From contig NZ_CP048397.1 of NCBI RefSeq assembly GCF_010384365.1, positions 2,170,001 through 2,234,000 of the forward strand: a stretch of DNA of 64,000 nucleotides, read 5' to 3'. This DNA comes from Streptomyces sp. S4.7 (GTDB lineage: Bacteria > Actinomycetota > Actinomycetes > Streptomycetales > Streptomycetaceae). The position numbers and the translations under genes were made by a program. Positions 21,571-31,871 of the stretch are shown in pieces (position 1 is the first letter of the stretch; each line of letters begins with the position of its first letter). The notes below the pieces were generated by a model that did no database searches, was not told where the DNA came from, and saw only the letters and a program-made list of their open reading frames with translations.

Positions 21571-22395
21571 ATGCGCAGTTACAGCCCCGATCTGACCCCG
21601 CCCTGGAAGCGTTCGAATCCGGTGCCCGAGGTGCCCGCCGAACCGGATCTGGTGGTCGAGGAGGTGTCGACGGGCTTCTGCGGCGCGGTGATCCGCTGCG
21701 AGAAGACCGCCGAGGGGCCGACGGTCACCCTGGAGGACCGCTTCGGCAAACACCGGGTGTTCCCGCTGGTGGAGCGCGGATTCATGCTCGAAGGCCGGGT
21801 CGTCACGCTGGTCCGCCCCACCGCCGGCGGCCCCGCCCGCCCCACCCGCACGGCCTCCGGCTCGGTCGCCGTCCCGGGGGCGCGCGCCCGGGTGGCCCGT
21901 GCGGGACGCATCTACGTCGAGGGGCGGCACGACGCGGAGCTGGTCGAGCGGGTCTGGGGCGACGACCTGCGGATCGAGGGCGTGGTGGTGGAGTACCTGG
22001 AGGGCATCGACGATCTCCCGGCGATCGTCGCGGAGTTCGGCCCGGCGGCGGACGCGCGCCTCGGTGTGCTGGTCGACCACCTGGTGCCCGGCTCGAAGGA
22101 GTCCCGCCTCGCGGAGCAGGTCACGGGGGACGACGTCCTGATCGTGGGCCACCCGTACATCGACGTCTGGCAGGCGGTGAAGCCGTCGTCGGTCGGCATC
22201 CCGGCGTGGCCGACGATCCCTCGGGGCCAGGACTGGAAGACGGGGGTGTGCCGCGAGCTGGGCTGGCCGGAAAACACCGGTGCGGCGTGGCAGCGGATCC
22301 TGGCCTCGGTGCGGTCGTACAGGGACCTGGAGCCGGCGTTGCTGGGGCGGGTGGAGGAACTGATCGACTTCGTCACGGAGCCGGGTGTGGGCTGA
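21571..22395 (+). CDS. DUF3097-type protein with Toprim-like segment
   Basis: A 274-residue protein that I recognise as the actinobacterial DUF3097 family, by MRSYSPDLTPPWKR, TGFCGAVIRCEK and VTLEDRFGKHRVFPL. The central part (RIYVEGRHDAELVERVWG, then LGVLVDHLVPGSKES) looks like a Toprim fold, with an N-terminal Glu and a downstream Asp where metal-binding residues should be. That suggests a nucleic-acid-acting enzyme, but this is inference. It starts 57 bp after the MBL hydrolase on the same strand, so the two are probably co-transcribed. Confidence 0.85.
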   Translation: MRSYSPDLTPPWKRSNPVPEVPAEPDLVVEEVSTGFCGAVIRCEKTAEGPTVTLEDRFGKHRVFPLVERGFMLEGRVVTLVRPTAGGPARPTRTASGSVAVPGARARVARAGRIYVEGRHDAELVERVWGDDLRIEGVVVEYLEGIDDLPAIVAEFGPAADARLGVLVDHLVPGSKESRLAEQVTGDDVLIVGHPYIDVWQAVKPSSVGIPAWPTIPRGQDWKTGVCRELGWPENTGAAWQRILASVRSYRDLEPALLGRVEELIDFVTEPGVG

Positions 22396-22488
22396 CCGGG
22401 TCCGCGCGGTGCGGGCCGTTCTGGCCTCAATCGCCGGCCGGGCTCGGTTGGTGCGGGCCGGTGGCCGGGTGCCGCTCCGGGGTCATGC

Positions 22489-22574
22489 CCGGACGGCGTG
22501 ATTTACGGCGCGCGCAAGGCTCGTTGGTCTCAGGGGAACCGGCATTCTCACGCGCCGTAAATCACGCCGTCCGG
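22489..22574. repeat. 24-bp perfect inverted repeat (likely bidirectional terminator)
   Basis: Arms 22489-22512 and 22551-22574 are exactly complementary over 24 bases (outer ends CCGGACGG/CCGTCCGG), with a 38-base loop. It contains an AT-rich GATTTAC core unlike the surrounding sequence. Its place between convergent genes fits transcription termination on both strands, but the length and large loop are unusual. Confidence 0.85.
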
Positions 22575-22591
22575 ACATACCCCTCCGGAGA

Positions 22592-22689
22592 CCCCGCCCC
22601 CCGACCGGGACCGACAACCGCAACCAAGACCCCGGACACCGCGCCCCGGAAGGGCCCCGCCCCCCGACCGCCACCGACAACCGCAACCA
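22592..22689. repeat. Pair of 35-bp direct repeats
   Basis: Units 22592-22626 and 22655-22689 agree at 33 of 35 positions (they differ only at a GG/CC dinucleotide) and share CCGACAACCGCAACCA. They are separated by 28 bp and encode nothing. Confidence 0.8.
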
Positions 22690-22737
22690 TCAAGCCCGGC
22701 CGGCGACTGAGGACGAACCCGGCCCGCAGGGGCAACC

Positions 22738-23970
22738 TCAGTCCACCAGCCCCCGCACCACCGCATCCGCCAGCAACCGCCCCCGCAGCGTCAGCACCGC
22801 CCGCCCCTCCCCGTACGGGCCCGCCTCCAGCAGACCCTCGGACCGTGCCCGCCCCGCCGCCGCCAGACCGGCCGGCCGCAGCAGTGACAGCTCCACGCCG
22901 TCCGACAGCCGCAGTTCCAGCAGGATCCGCTCGACGCGCCGGTCCTCCGCCGTGAGGACCTCCCGGCCCGCCCCCGGAGACCGCCCCTCCGCCAGCGCCG
23001 CCGCGTACGCGCCGGGGTGCTTCACGTTCCACCACCGGACCCCGCCGACGTGGCTGTGGGCGCCCGGTCCCGCGCCCCACCAGTCCGCGCCGCGCCAGTA
23101 CAGCTCGTTGTGCAGACAGCGCCCGGCGTCGGTGGTGGCCCAGTTGGACACCTCGTACCAGGAGAACCCGGCGGCCCCCAGTGTCTCGTCCGCGATCAGA
23201 TAGCGGTCGGCGTGCTCGTCGTCGTCGGTCATGGGAACCTCGCCGCGCCGGATGCGCCGGGCCAGCCCCGTGCCCTCCTCGACGATCAGCGCGTACGCCG
23301 AGATGTGGTCGGGCCCGGCGCCCACCGCCGCCGCGAGCGAGGCGCGCCAGTCGTCGTCGCTCTCGCCGGGTGTGCCGTAGATCAGGTCGAGGTTCACATG
23401 GTCGAACCCGGCCGCGCGGGCCTCCGCCACGCACGCCTCGGGCCGCCCGGGGGTGTGCGTGCGGTCGAGCACCTTCAGGACGTGCTGCCGGGCGCTCTGC
23501 ATGCCGAAGGAGACGCGGTTGAAGCCGCCTTCGCGCAGCTCCGCGAGGTACGCCGGGTCGACGGACTCCGGGTTCGCCTCGGTGGTGACCTCGGCGTCGT
23601 CGGCGAGCCCGAACTCCTCGCGTACGGCGCCCAGCATCCGCACGAGGTCGGACGCGGCCAGCAGCGTGGGCGTACCGCCGCCGACGAAGACCGTACGGAC
23701 GGGCCTGGGGTCGTCGCCGAGGACCTTCCGGGCGAGCCGGACCTCGTCGGTCAGGGTGTCGGCGTAGTTGTCGCGCGAGGCCAGCACGCCGCCCGAGCCG
23801 CGCAGCTCGGTCGCCGTGTAGGTGTTGAAGTCGCAGTAGCCGCAGCGGGTGGCGCAGTACGGCACGTGGAGATAGAACCCGAGCGGCCGGTCGGCCGCGC
23901 CCTGAAGGGCGTGCGGGGGCAGCGCGCCGGAATCGGGCATGGGGTCACCGTCGGGCAGGGCGGAAGGCAT
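22738..23970 (-). CDS. hemW: Radical SAM haem chaperone HemW
   Basis: A 410-residue radical SAM protein. The iron-sulfur motif CATRCGYC follows GFYLHVPY, and the downstream FVGGGTPTLL, EANPESV and SFGMQSARQHVLKVLDR segments match HemW. The C-terminal HemN-like domain (ELRLSDGVELSLL) is complete. It inserts haem into apo-proteins rather than acting as coproporphyrinogen oxidase. The start is set at the ATG 23970 (MPSALPDG), after a GGGGG stretch; the frame runs further upstream without a better site. Linkage with hrcA-dnaJ is common in Gram-positive bacteria. Confidence 0.93.
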   Translation of the reverse strand: MPSALPDGDPMPDSGALPPHALQGAADRPLGFYLHVPYCATRCGYCDFNTYTATELRGSGGVLASRDNYADTLTDEVRLARKVLGDDPRPVRTVFVGGGTPTLLAASDLVRMLGAVREEFGLADDAEVTTEANPESVDPAYLAELREGGFNRVSFGMQSARQHVLKVLDRTHTPGRPEACVAEARAAGFDHVNLDLIYGTPGESDDDWRASLAAAVGAGPDHISAYALIVEEGTGLARRIRRGEVPMTDDDEHADRYLIADETLGAAGFSWYEVSNWATTDAGRCLHNELYWRGADWWGAGPGAHSHVGGVRWWNVKHPGAYAAALAEGRSPGAGREVLTAEDRRVERILLELRLSDGVELSLLRPAGLAAAGRARSEGLLEAGPYGEGRAVLTLRGRLLADAVVRGLVD

Positions 23971-24010
23971 GCCCCCAGTGTCCCGCACCTCGCGGGTGCG
24001 CCGGCGCGCC

Positions 24011-26275
24011 CTACACCGCGCGCAGCACCAGCATCGCCAGGTCGTCCGAGGGCGGGCTCGGGTCGAAGTCGTGCACGGCGCGTCTGATCCGCTCGGCGAC
24101 ACCCTGCGCGCTCAGTCCCGCGCAGCCCGCCAGGATCGCGGCGAGGCCGTCGTCGTCGTCCAGGAGCAGCCGCCCGGAGCGGCGCTCGGTGACGCCGTCG
24201 GTGACGCACAGGAGCGTGTCCCCCGACGCCAGGTCGAAGCTGAGGCTCTCGTAGGCGACGTGCTCGTCGACCCCGAGGAGCAGTTGCGGCTCGGCGGCGA
24301 CCCGTACCGTCCCGTCGGGGCGCAGCAGCAGCGGCAGCGGGTGGCCGGCGCTCGCGAGTGTGCAGCGGGCGCCGCCGCCGGTGCCGGGGAGCGGCTCCAG
24401 CTGGCCGTAGAGCAGGGAGAGGAAGCGGGACTGGCCGCCGTCGGCGAGCCCGCCGCCCCGGCCGTCGTCGAGGCTCTTGATGTCGCGGATGTCACCGAGC
24501 GGGCCCAGGTCGCTGAGGCCGGGGAGACCGCTCTCGCCGCCGGAGAGGTCCTGGCCGCCGGCGACGGCGACCATCAGCGCGGCGGCCTCGGCGGCCTCCA
24601 TCGCGTCGTCCAGCAGGAGCCGGTTGAGCCGGTCGAGGACTTCGCCGACGCCGTACCCCTCGCGGGCGAGGAGCCGCAGCCAGGGTCGGGCCAGTCCGGT
24701 GACGACGGCGGCCTCCGGGCCGCTGCCCTGGACGTCGCCGAGCATGAAGCACCAGCGACCGCCGGGCGGCGCGGGGAAGACGTCGTAGAAGTCGCCGCCG
24801 ACCACTCCGTCGTCGGCGGGCTCGTACACGAGGTGGCTCTCGACGCCCGGGATCCGGGCGACCTGGCTGGGCAGCAGACCGCGCTGCAGGATCCGGCTGA
24901 TGGTGGCCTGCCGGGTGTAGCGGCGGGCGGCGCCGATCGCGAGGCCGACCCGGCGGGCGAAGTCCTCGATGAGCGCGATCACTTCGTCGGGCATCCGGGC
25001 GAGCCGCCGCCGTCCGAGGACCAGGGTGCCGAGGTGGCGGTCGCCCGCGACGAGCCGGCAGGAGACCGCGGCGCCGTCGTGCGCGCCGGTCTGGCCCGAG
25101 CCGGGCCAGGGGACGGGTACAGGAACGTTCCGCCCAGGGCCCGAGCCCGTCGTGTCCTGGGTGTCGAGCAGCCGGGGCGGCTCCTTCTCCAGGAGGGCGC
25201 GCAGTATCTCGATGCGGGACTCGTCGGCGTGCCAGACGCGGGCCAGTCGCGGTGCTGCGCCCGCCCTGCCGTGGCCCTCGCCCTCGCCGTCGAGCCAGAT
25301 CGCGCACCAGTCGGCGAGGCGGGGCACCAGCAGCTGACCGGCGAGGGCTGCGACCAGGTCCTCGTCGAGCTGTCCGGCCAGCAGGTCGGAGGCCTCGGCG
25401 AGGAAGGAGAGGGCGCCCCGGCTGATCCAGTCCGGGTCCTCGCGCGCCGTTCCGCGGGGTGCGGGGGCGAGGATCTCGGCGGCGCGCAGACCGCGCCGGA
25501 GGGCGGGTTCGCCGACGGCTCCGTTGACTCCCGCGGCTCCGTCGGCGCCACTGCCCGCCGGTTCCTCGGCGGTCGGCCCGTCGAGCGGGAGGCGGGCCCA
25601 GACGGTCTTGAGGCCGGTGCGGTAGGTGATGCCCCAGCGCTCCGTGAGGGCGGCGATGAGCTGGAGGCCCCGGCCGTAGTCGGGGGAGCCGCCGCCCGCC
25701 GGGCCGTGCGCGTCGCTGCGCACCGAGCGGGCGGGGTGGTGGTCGGACACCTCGATGACGAGCGCGGCGGGCTCCCGCTCGGCCGTACTCTCCTCGCCGG
25801 ACCCGGCGCCCGGCCCGGACGCGTCCTCGGGTCTCTCGTCGTACAGCTCCCGCGGTGCTTCGAGGCGGCAGAGCAGTTCCACGTTGGTGCCCGCGTGCAC
25901 GACCGCGTTGGTGACCAGTTCGTCGACGATCAGCACCGCGTCGTCGGCCAGCCCGTCGGTGCTGTGCCCGCCCGGCGGGCACGCCTCGTCGCCCTGGCAC
26001 AGGGCGCAGGTGGCGAGCAGCCCGAGGCTGGTCCACTCGGCGAGCGCCGCGCGCACGAAACGGCGCGCGGCGGACGGGGCGAGCGGGTTCCCCGGCAGGC
26101 TGGTGCGTGCCGTGCGTCGCTCGTCGTTCCGGAACGCCCGGTTCCGAGCCGGATTCGATGCTTCCGGATCGTCCGCGTTCCAACAGTCCCCTATAGGCCC
26201 CACGTGCGGCTCCTGGTCGTTTCTTGCATTGCGCCGCTTACCACCCGGACAGAGTGACAGACTGAGCGTGCCCAT
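24011..26275 (-). CDS. SpoIIE-type serine phosphatase with ATPase and GAF domains
   Basis: A 754-residue regulatory protein. An N-terminal HATPase domain of the RsbW/anti-sigma type is marked by VLIVDELVTNAVVHAG (N box) and DYGRGLQLI. A GAF-like region occupies roughly residues 270-480. The C-terminal PP2C/SpoIIE phosphatase has GGDFYDVF, LGDVQGSGPEAA, VTDGVTERRSG and PSDDLAMLVLR, the acidic metal ligands. Proteins with kinase and phosphatase modules usually regulate an anti-sigma antagonist in stress pathways; no anti-sigma gene is visible here. The start is taken at the ATG 26275 (MGTLSLS), without a clear ribosome-binding site. It diverges from an orphan receiver gene 138 bp away. Confidence 0.9.
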   Translation of the reverse strand: MGTLSLSLCPGGKRRNARNDQEPHVGPIGDCWNADDPEASNPARNRAFRNDERRTARTSLPGNPLAPSAARRFVRAALAEWTSLGLLATCALCQGDEACPPGGHSTDGLADDAVLIVDELVTNAVVHAGTNVELLCRLEAPRELYDERPEDASGPGAGSGEESTAEREPAALVIEVSDHHPARSVRSDAHGPAGGGSPDYGRGLQLIAALTERWGITYRTGLKTVWARLPLDGPTAEEPAGSGADGAAGVNGAVGEPALRRGLRAAEILAPAPRGTAREDPDWISRGALSFLAEASDLLAGQLDEDLVAALAGQLLVPRLADWCAIWLDGEGEGHGRAGAAPRLARVWHADESRIEILRALLEKEPPRLLDTQDTTGSGPGRNVPVPVPWPGSGQTGAHDGAAVSCRLVAGDRHLGTLVLGRRRLARMPDEVIALIEDFARRVGLAIGAARRYTRQATISRILQRGLLPSQVARIPGVESHLVYEPADDGVVGGDFYDVFPAPPGGRWCFMLGDVQGSGPEAAVVTGLARPWLRLLAREGYGVGEVLDRLNRLLLDDAMEAAEAAALMVAVAGGQDLSGGESGLPGLSDLGPLGDIRDIKSLDDGRGGGLADGGQSRFLSLLYGQLEPLPGTGGGARCTLASAGHPLPLLLRPDGTVRVAAEPQLLLGVDEHVAYESLSFDLASGDTLLCVTDGVTERRSGRLLLDDDDGLAAILAGCAGLSAQGVAERIRRAVHDFDPSPPSDDLAMLVLRAV

Positions 26276-26413
26276 AAGCGTCGAGTCATCGAAAACGGGC
26301 GAAGAAGTGAACGAAGAACGGAGCCCGGACGCACTTCCCGGCCGCCGCACCCCCAGCTCACACCCACCCGGATTCCCCGCACCCGGCCATCACGCACTCG
26401 GACGCCACCCACG

Positions 26414-27085
26414 ATGAGCAACCCGATACCCACCGGACCGCCCGCCGACACACCGGTCACCGACCGCGCGGGCATCCTCCTCGTCGACGACATGGAGGAG
26501 AACCTCCTCGCCCTGGAAGCGGTGCTGGCATCGCTCAACGTGCCGCTGGTACGGGCCCGTTCGGGCGAGGAGGCGATACGGGCCCTGCGCCGCGAGCGGT
26601 TCGCCCTGGTCCTGCTGGACGTTCGGATGCCGGGCATGGACGGCTTCGACACCGCCGCCGGCATCAAGCGCCTCGATCAGGCCAAGGACGTCCCGATCAT
26701 CTTCCTGACCGGGAGCGACCTCGACAGCGGCTTCACGTTCCGCGGCTACGCGAGGGGGGCCGCCGACTTCATCCCGAAGCCGTTCGATCCCTGGGTGCTG
26801 CGCGCCAAGGCGACCGTCTTCCTCGAACTGCACCGCAAGAACCGCCAGTTGGAGGCCCTGCTCGCGCGCGATCACGTACAGCTCGCGGAGATGGCCCACC
26901 GGCTCTCCGCGATCGGGTCCCTGCTCGGTGAACCCGGCGGCGACATCGCTGCGGACGGTGACGGCGACGGTGGTGACGCGAACACCCTGCGCGGGCCCGG
27001 CGAGTTGGCGGCGCTGCGCGGTCATGTGGCGGGACTGGACAACATACTGCGGGAATTACGACGCGGACGGAGCCCTCAGCCGTAG
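26414..27085 (+). CDS. Orphan response-regulator receiver protein
   Basis: A 223-residue protein with one receiver domain (about residues 18-140). The acidic pocket is in GILLVDDMEEN, the phospho-acceptor Asp in LVLLDVRMPGMDGF, the Thr in IIFLTGS and the Lys in FIPKPFDP. After the receiver comes a helical stretch (LELHRKNRQLEALLARDHV), then an Asp/Gly-rich linker and a basic tail. There is no DNA-binding output domain, so signalling is presumably by protein contact. It is divergent from the SpoIIE-type phosphatase, which suggests a shared partner-switching pathway, though no histidine kinase lies nearby. Confidence 0.9.
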   Translation: MSNPIPTGPPADTPVTDRAGILLVDDMEENLLALEAVLASLNVPLVRARSGEEAIRALRRERFALVLLDVRMPGMDGFDTAAGIKRLDQAKDVPIIFLTGSDLDSGFTFRGYARGAADFIPKPFDPWVLRAKATVFLELHRKNRQLEALLARDHVQLAEMAHRLSAIGSLLGEPGGDIAADGDGDGGDANTLRGPGELAALRGHVAGLDNILRELRRGRSPQP

Positions 27086-27136
27086 TCCCCGGCCGCCAAC
27101 CCCGCCCGCGTACTCATGTACGACGCGTAGACGCCT

Positions 27137-29026
<1,890 letters not shown>

Positions 29027-29173
29027 GACGTCCTCCGGGCCCCGCAAAGCTTGCGCGACTGGTTTGTTGTTTAACTGGTGAGTAACCATCGAGCAGTGAT
29101 CAGACTAGAGTGCACCCGCCCGGTGCGTAAGAGGACGCGTGCAGCCGCTTCATAACGAACCGGACCCTTGGAT

Positions 29174-29214
29174 GCCGGTCGGGCCCGGCGCCTGAGCGCA
29201 CGGGCCCGACCGGC
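29174..29214 (-). terminator. Perfect 14-bp hairpin downstream of lepA
   Basis: Arms 29174-29187 and 29201-29214 are exactly complementary with a 13-base loop. It lies about 90 bp beyond the lepA stop and before the acyl-CoA synthetase gene. Between it and lepA is a stretch with several GTCACCG units (about 29236-29300) and no gene. Confidence 0.75.
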
Positions 29215-29305
29215 CTACTCGCGAGTCGCTTCTCGGTCACCGCTTACCGGTCACCGCCGAGTGTCACCGTGTCACCGCTGACGGGTCACGCCTTCGGTCC
29301 TTCGG

Positions 29306-31171
29306 TCACTTCTTCTTGCTCGACGACTCGTCGCTGGAGAGCACCGCGATGAACGCCTCCTGCGGGACCTCCACGCTGCCGACCATCTTCATCCGCTTCT
29401 TGCCCTCCTTCTGCTTCTCCAGCAGCTTGCGCTTCCGGGAGATGTCACCGCCGTAGCACTTGGCGAGGACGTCCTTACGGATGGCGCGGATCGTCTCGCG
29501 GGCGATGACCCGGGAGCCGATGGCCGCCTGGATGGGCACCTCGAAGGCCTGGCGCGGGATGAGCTCCCGGAGCTTGGCGACGAGCCGTACGCCGTACGCG
29601 TACGCCTGGTCCCGGTGCGTGATGGCGGAGAACGCGTCGACCTTGTCGCCGTGCAGCAGGATGTCGACCTTGACGAGCTGGGCGCTCTGCTCGCCGGTGG
29701 GCTCGTAGTCCAGCGACGCGTAACCGCGGGTCTTGGACTTCAGCTGGTCGAAGAAGTCGAAGACGATCTCGGCGAGCGGCAGCGTGTAGCGGATCTCGAC
29801 CCGGTCGGCGGAGAGGTAGTCCATGCCGAGGAGCGTGCCGCGGCGGGTCTGGCACAGCTCCATGATCGAGCCGATGAACTCGCTGGGCGCCAGGATCGTG
29901 GCCCGCACGACGGGCTCGTGCACCGAGTCGATCTTCCCCTCGGGGAACTCGCTCGGGTTGGTGACGATGTGCTCCTTGCCGTCCTCCATCTCCACCCGGT
30001 AGACCACGTTCGGCGCGGTCGCGATCAGGTCGAGGTTGAACTCACGCTCCAGCCGCTCCCGGATCACGTCGAGGTGCAGCAGCCCGAGGAAGCCGACGCG
30101 GAAGCCGAAGCCGAGGGCCGCGGAGGTCTCCGGCTCGTAGACCAGCGCCGCGTCGTTGAGCTGGAGCTTGTCGAGGGCGTCGCGCAGCTCGGGGTAGTCC
30201 GAGCCGTCCAGCGGATAGAGACCGGAGAACACCATCGGCTTGGGGTCCTTGTAGCCGCCCAGCGGCTCGGTCGCGCCCTTGCTGAACGAGGTGATCGTGT
30301 CACCGACCTTGGACTGCCGGACGTCCTTCACCCCGGTGATGAGGTAGCCGACCTCGCCGACGCCGAGCCCGTCCGCCGGGGTCATCTCGGGCGAGGAGAC
30401 GCCGATCTCCAGCAGTTCGTGGGTGGCGCCGGTCGACATCATCCGGATGCGCTCGCGCCTGTTGAGCTGGCCGTCGATGACACGGACGTACGTGACGACG
30501 CCCCGGTAGGAGTCGTACACCGAGTCGAAGATCATCGCGCGCGCCGGGGCGTCCGCGACTCCGACCGGCGGGGGCACGTCCTTGACGACCCGGTCGAGCA
30601 GCACGTCCACGCCGACACCGGTCTTCGCGGAGACCTTCAGGACGTCCTCGGGCTGGCAGCCGATCAGGTTCGCCAGCTCCTCGGAGAACTTCTCGGGCTG
30701 CGCGGCCGGCAGGTCGATCTTGTTGAGCACCGGGACGATGGTGAGGTCGTTCTCCATCGCCAGATAGAGGTTGGCGAGGGTCTGCGCCTCGATGCCCTGG
30801 GCGGCGTCCACCAGCAGGATCGTGCCCTCACAGGCGGCGAGCGAGCGGGAGACCTCGTAGGTGAAGTCCACGTGGCCCGGAGTGTCGATCATGTTCAGGA
30901 CATGGGTCGTTCCCTGGTCCGGACCCTCGTTGGGAGCCCACGGCAGCCGGACCGCCTGGGACTTGATCGTGATGCCGCGCTCGCGCTCGATGTCCATCCG
31001 GTCGAGATACTGAGCACGCATCTGCCGCTGGTCGACCACTCCGGTCAGCTGGAGCATCCGGTCGGCGAGCGTCGACTTGCCGTGGTCGATGTGCGCGATG
31101 ATGCAGAAATTACGGAGCAGCGCCGGGTCCGTACGGCTCGGCTCGGGCACGTTGGTAGGGGTCGCGGGCAC
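29306..31171 (-). CDS. lepA: Elongation factor 4 (LepA)
   Basis: A 621-residue ribosomal GTPase related to EF-G. G motifs are [17 protein letters not shown] and NKIDLP; the LepA-specific C-terminal domain ends [20 protein letters not shown] with a poly-Lys tail. It binds ribosomes and influences translation and 30S biogenesis. The start is the GTG at 31171 (VPATPTNV), with AGGA upstream; 58 further codons are open but show no family similarity. It is divergent from rpsT, a conserved actinobacterial arrangement, with about 200 bp between them for both promoters. Confidence 0.97.
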   Translation of the reverse strand: MPATPTNVPEPSRTDPALLRNFCIIAHIDHGKSTLADRMLQLTGVVDQRQMRAQYLDRMDIERERGITIKSQAVRLPWAPNEGPDQGTTHVLNMIDTPGHVDFTYEVSRSLAACEGTILLVDAAQGIEAQTLANLYLAMENDLTIVPVLNKIDLPAAQPEKFSEELANLIGCQPEDVLKVSAKTGVGVDVLLDRVVKDVPPPVGVADAPARAMIFDSVYDSYRGVVTYVRVIDGQLNRRERIRMMSTGATHELLEIGVSSPEMTPADGLGVGEVGYLITGVKDVRQSKVGDTITSFSKGATEPLGGYKDPKPMVFSGLYPLDGSDYPELRDALDKLQLNDAALVYEPETSAALGFGFRVGFLGLLHLDVIRERLEREFNLDLIATAPNVVYRVEMEDGKEHIVTNPSEFPEGKIDSVHEPVVRATILAPSEFIGSIMELCQTRRGTLLGMDYLSADRVEIRYTLPLAEIVFDFFDQLKSKTRGYASLDYEPTGEQSAQLVKVDILLHGDKVDAFSAITHRDQAYAYGVRLVAKLRELIPRQAFEVPIQAAIGSRVIARETIRAIRKDVLAKCYGGDISRKRKLLEKQKEGKKRMKMVGSVEVPQEAFIAVLSSDESSSKKK

Positions 31172-31372
31172 GCAGGGTCCTGATTCTTGAGACGCGCGGC
31201 GTCTCGTCTCGGGTCGACATCGGATCGATACGTAGGCTCCATCGTCCCACGGGTACGGGGCTGCGCCCGGTTTGGGCCGGTCGGACGGTGACTGGTAGCG
31301 TGGGCGGCTGTGTCTGCTGCTGTCTCGGCACGGGCGCTCATTCAAAGATCATCGAACCTGAAAAGGCATTTC

Positions 31373-31639
31373 GTGGCGAACATCAAGTCCCAGATCAAGC
31401 GGAACAAGACCAACGAGAAGGCGCGCCTGCGCAACAAGGCCGTCAAGTCGTCGCTCAAGACCGCGATCCGCAAGGCCCGCGAGGCCGTCGTCGCCGGTGA
31501 CGTCGAGGCGGCCAACGTGGCCGTCCGCGAGGCGTCGCGCAAGCTCGACAAGGCTGCCTCGAAGGGTGTCATCCACAAGAACGCCGCCGCCAACAAGAAG
31601 TCGGCGCTGGCGTCCAAGGTTGCCACCCTGCAGGGCTGA
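31373..31639 (+). CDS. rpsT: 30S ribosomal protein S20
   Basis: An 88-residue Lys/Arg/Ala-rich helical protein beginning [20 protein letters not shown] and containing [20 protein letters not shown], diagnostic for S20. It binds the 5' domain of 16S rRNA. It starts with GTG at 31373, after AAGG; codons upstream in frame are not part of the family. A strong terminator follows. Confidence 0.98.
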   Translation: MANIKSQIKRNKTNEKARLRNKAVKSSLKTAIRKAREAVVAGDVEAANVAVREASRKLDKAASKGVIHKNAAANKKSALASKVATLQG

Positions 31640-31777
31640 GCGACTGTCTGCTCACTCTTGATTCCAACCGCCGGAACGGACTCAGCGGGCCCTCTCTACC
31701 GCTCCTGACCGGTGTCTTTCGGATCCGCACACGACTGCGTTCGCCACGCGGGTACGGATCCAGCCAGGTTTGACGAC

Positions 31778-31808
31778 GAAGGCCCCGGTACGGCGTACCG
31801 GGGCCTTC
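31778..31808 (+). terminator. Intrinsic terminator after rpsT
   Basis: A 14-bp perfect stem (31778-31791 with 31795-31808) and 3-base loop, 139 bp beyond the rpsT stop. The arms begin GAAGGCCCC and end GGGGCCTTC. It lies before the IS insertion and is intact. Confidence 0.88.
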
Positions 31809-31867
31809 GGCATGCGGGTCGGTCCCCCGCGGCCGCCGTGCCCGGCCGAAGATCCGCCGGACAGGAC

Positions 31868-31871
31868 CTAG
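31868..31871. repeat. Left target-site duplication CTAG
   Basis: CTAG immediately left of the element's terminal repeat, duplicated at 33314-33317 on the other side. A 4-bp YTAR-type target is characteristic of IS701-family insertion. Confidence 0.85.

Larger units (their letters stand above)
22396..22737. other. Repeat-rich intergenic region between convergent genes
   Basis: A 342-bp gap between the DUF3097 gene (+) and hemW (-) with no credible ORF. It contains inverted copies of a CCGGCGATTGAGG-type motif at 22423-22446 and 22692-22714, a 24-bp perfect inverted repeat around 22489-22574, and two 35-bp direct repeats (22592-22626 and 22655-22689). The parts are arranged almost symmetrically. 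Confidence 0.8.

Noticed and set aside
22483..22955. Open frames on both strands in the repeat-rich intergenic region, some joining hemW or the DUF3097 gene
   Set aside because: They are made of the repeats themselves, have no ribosome-binding site and no protein-like composition.
29215..29305. Possible small RNA or CRISPR-like array in the GTCACCG-repeat stretch
   Set aside because: The units are short, irregular and adjacent without spacers; more likely low-complexity sequence after lepA.
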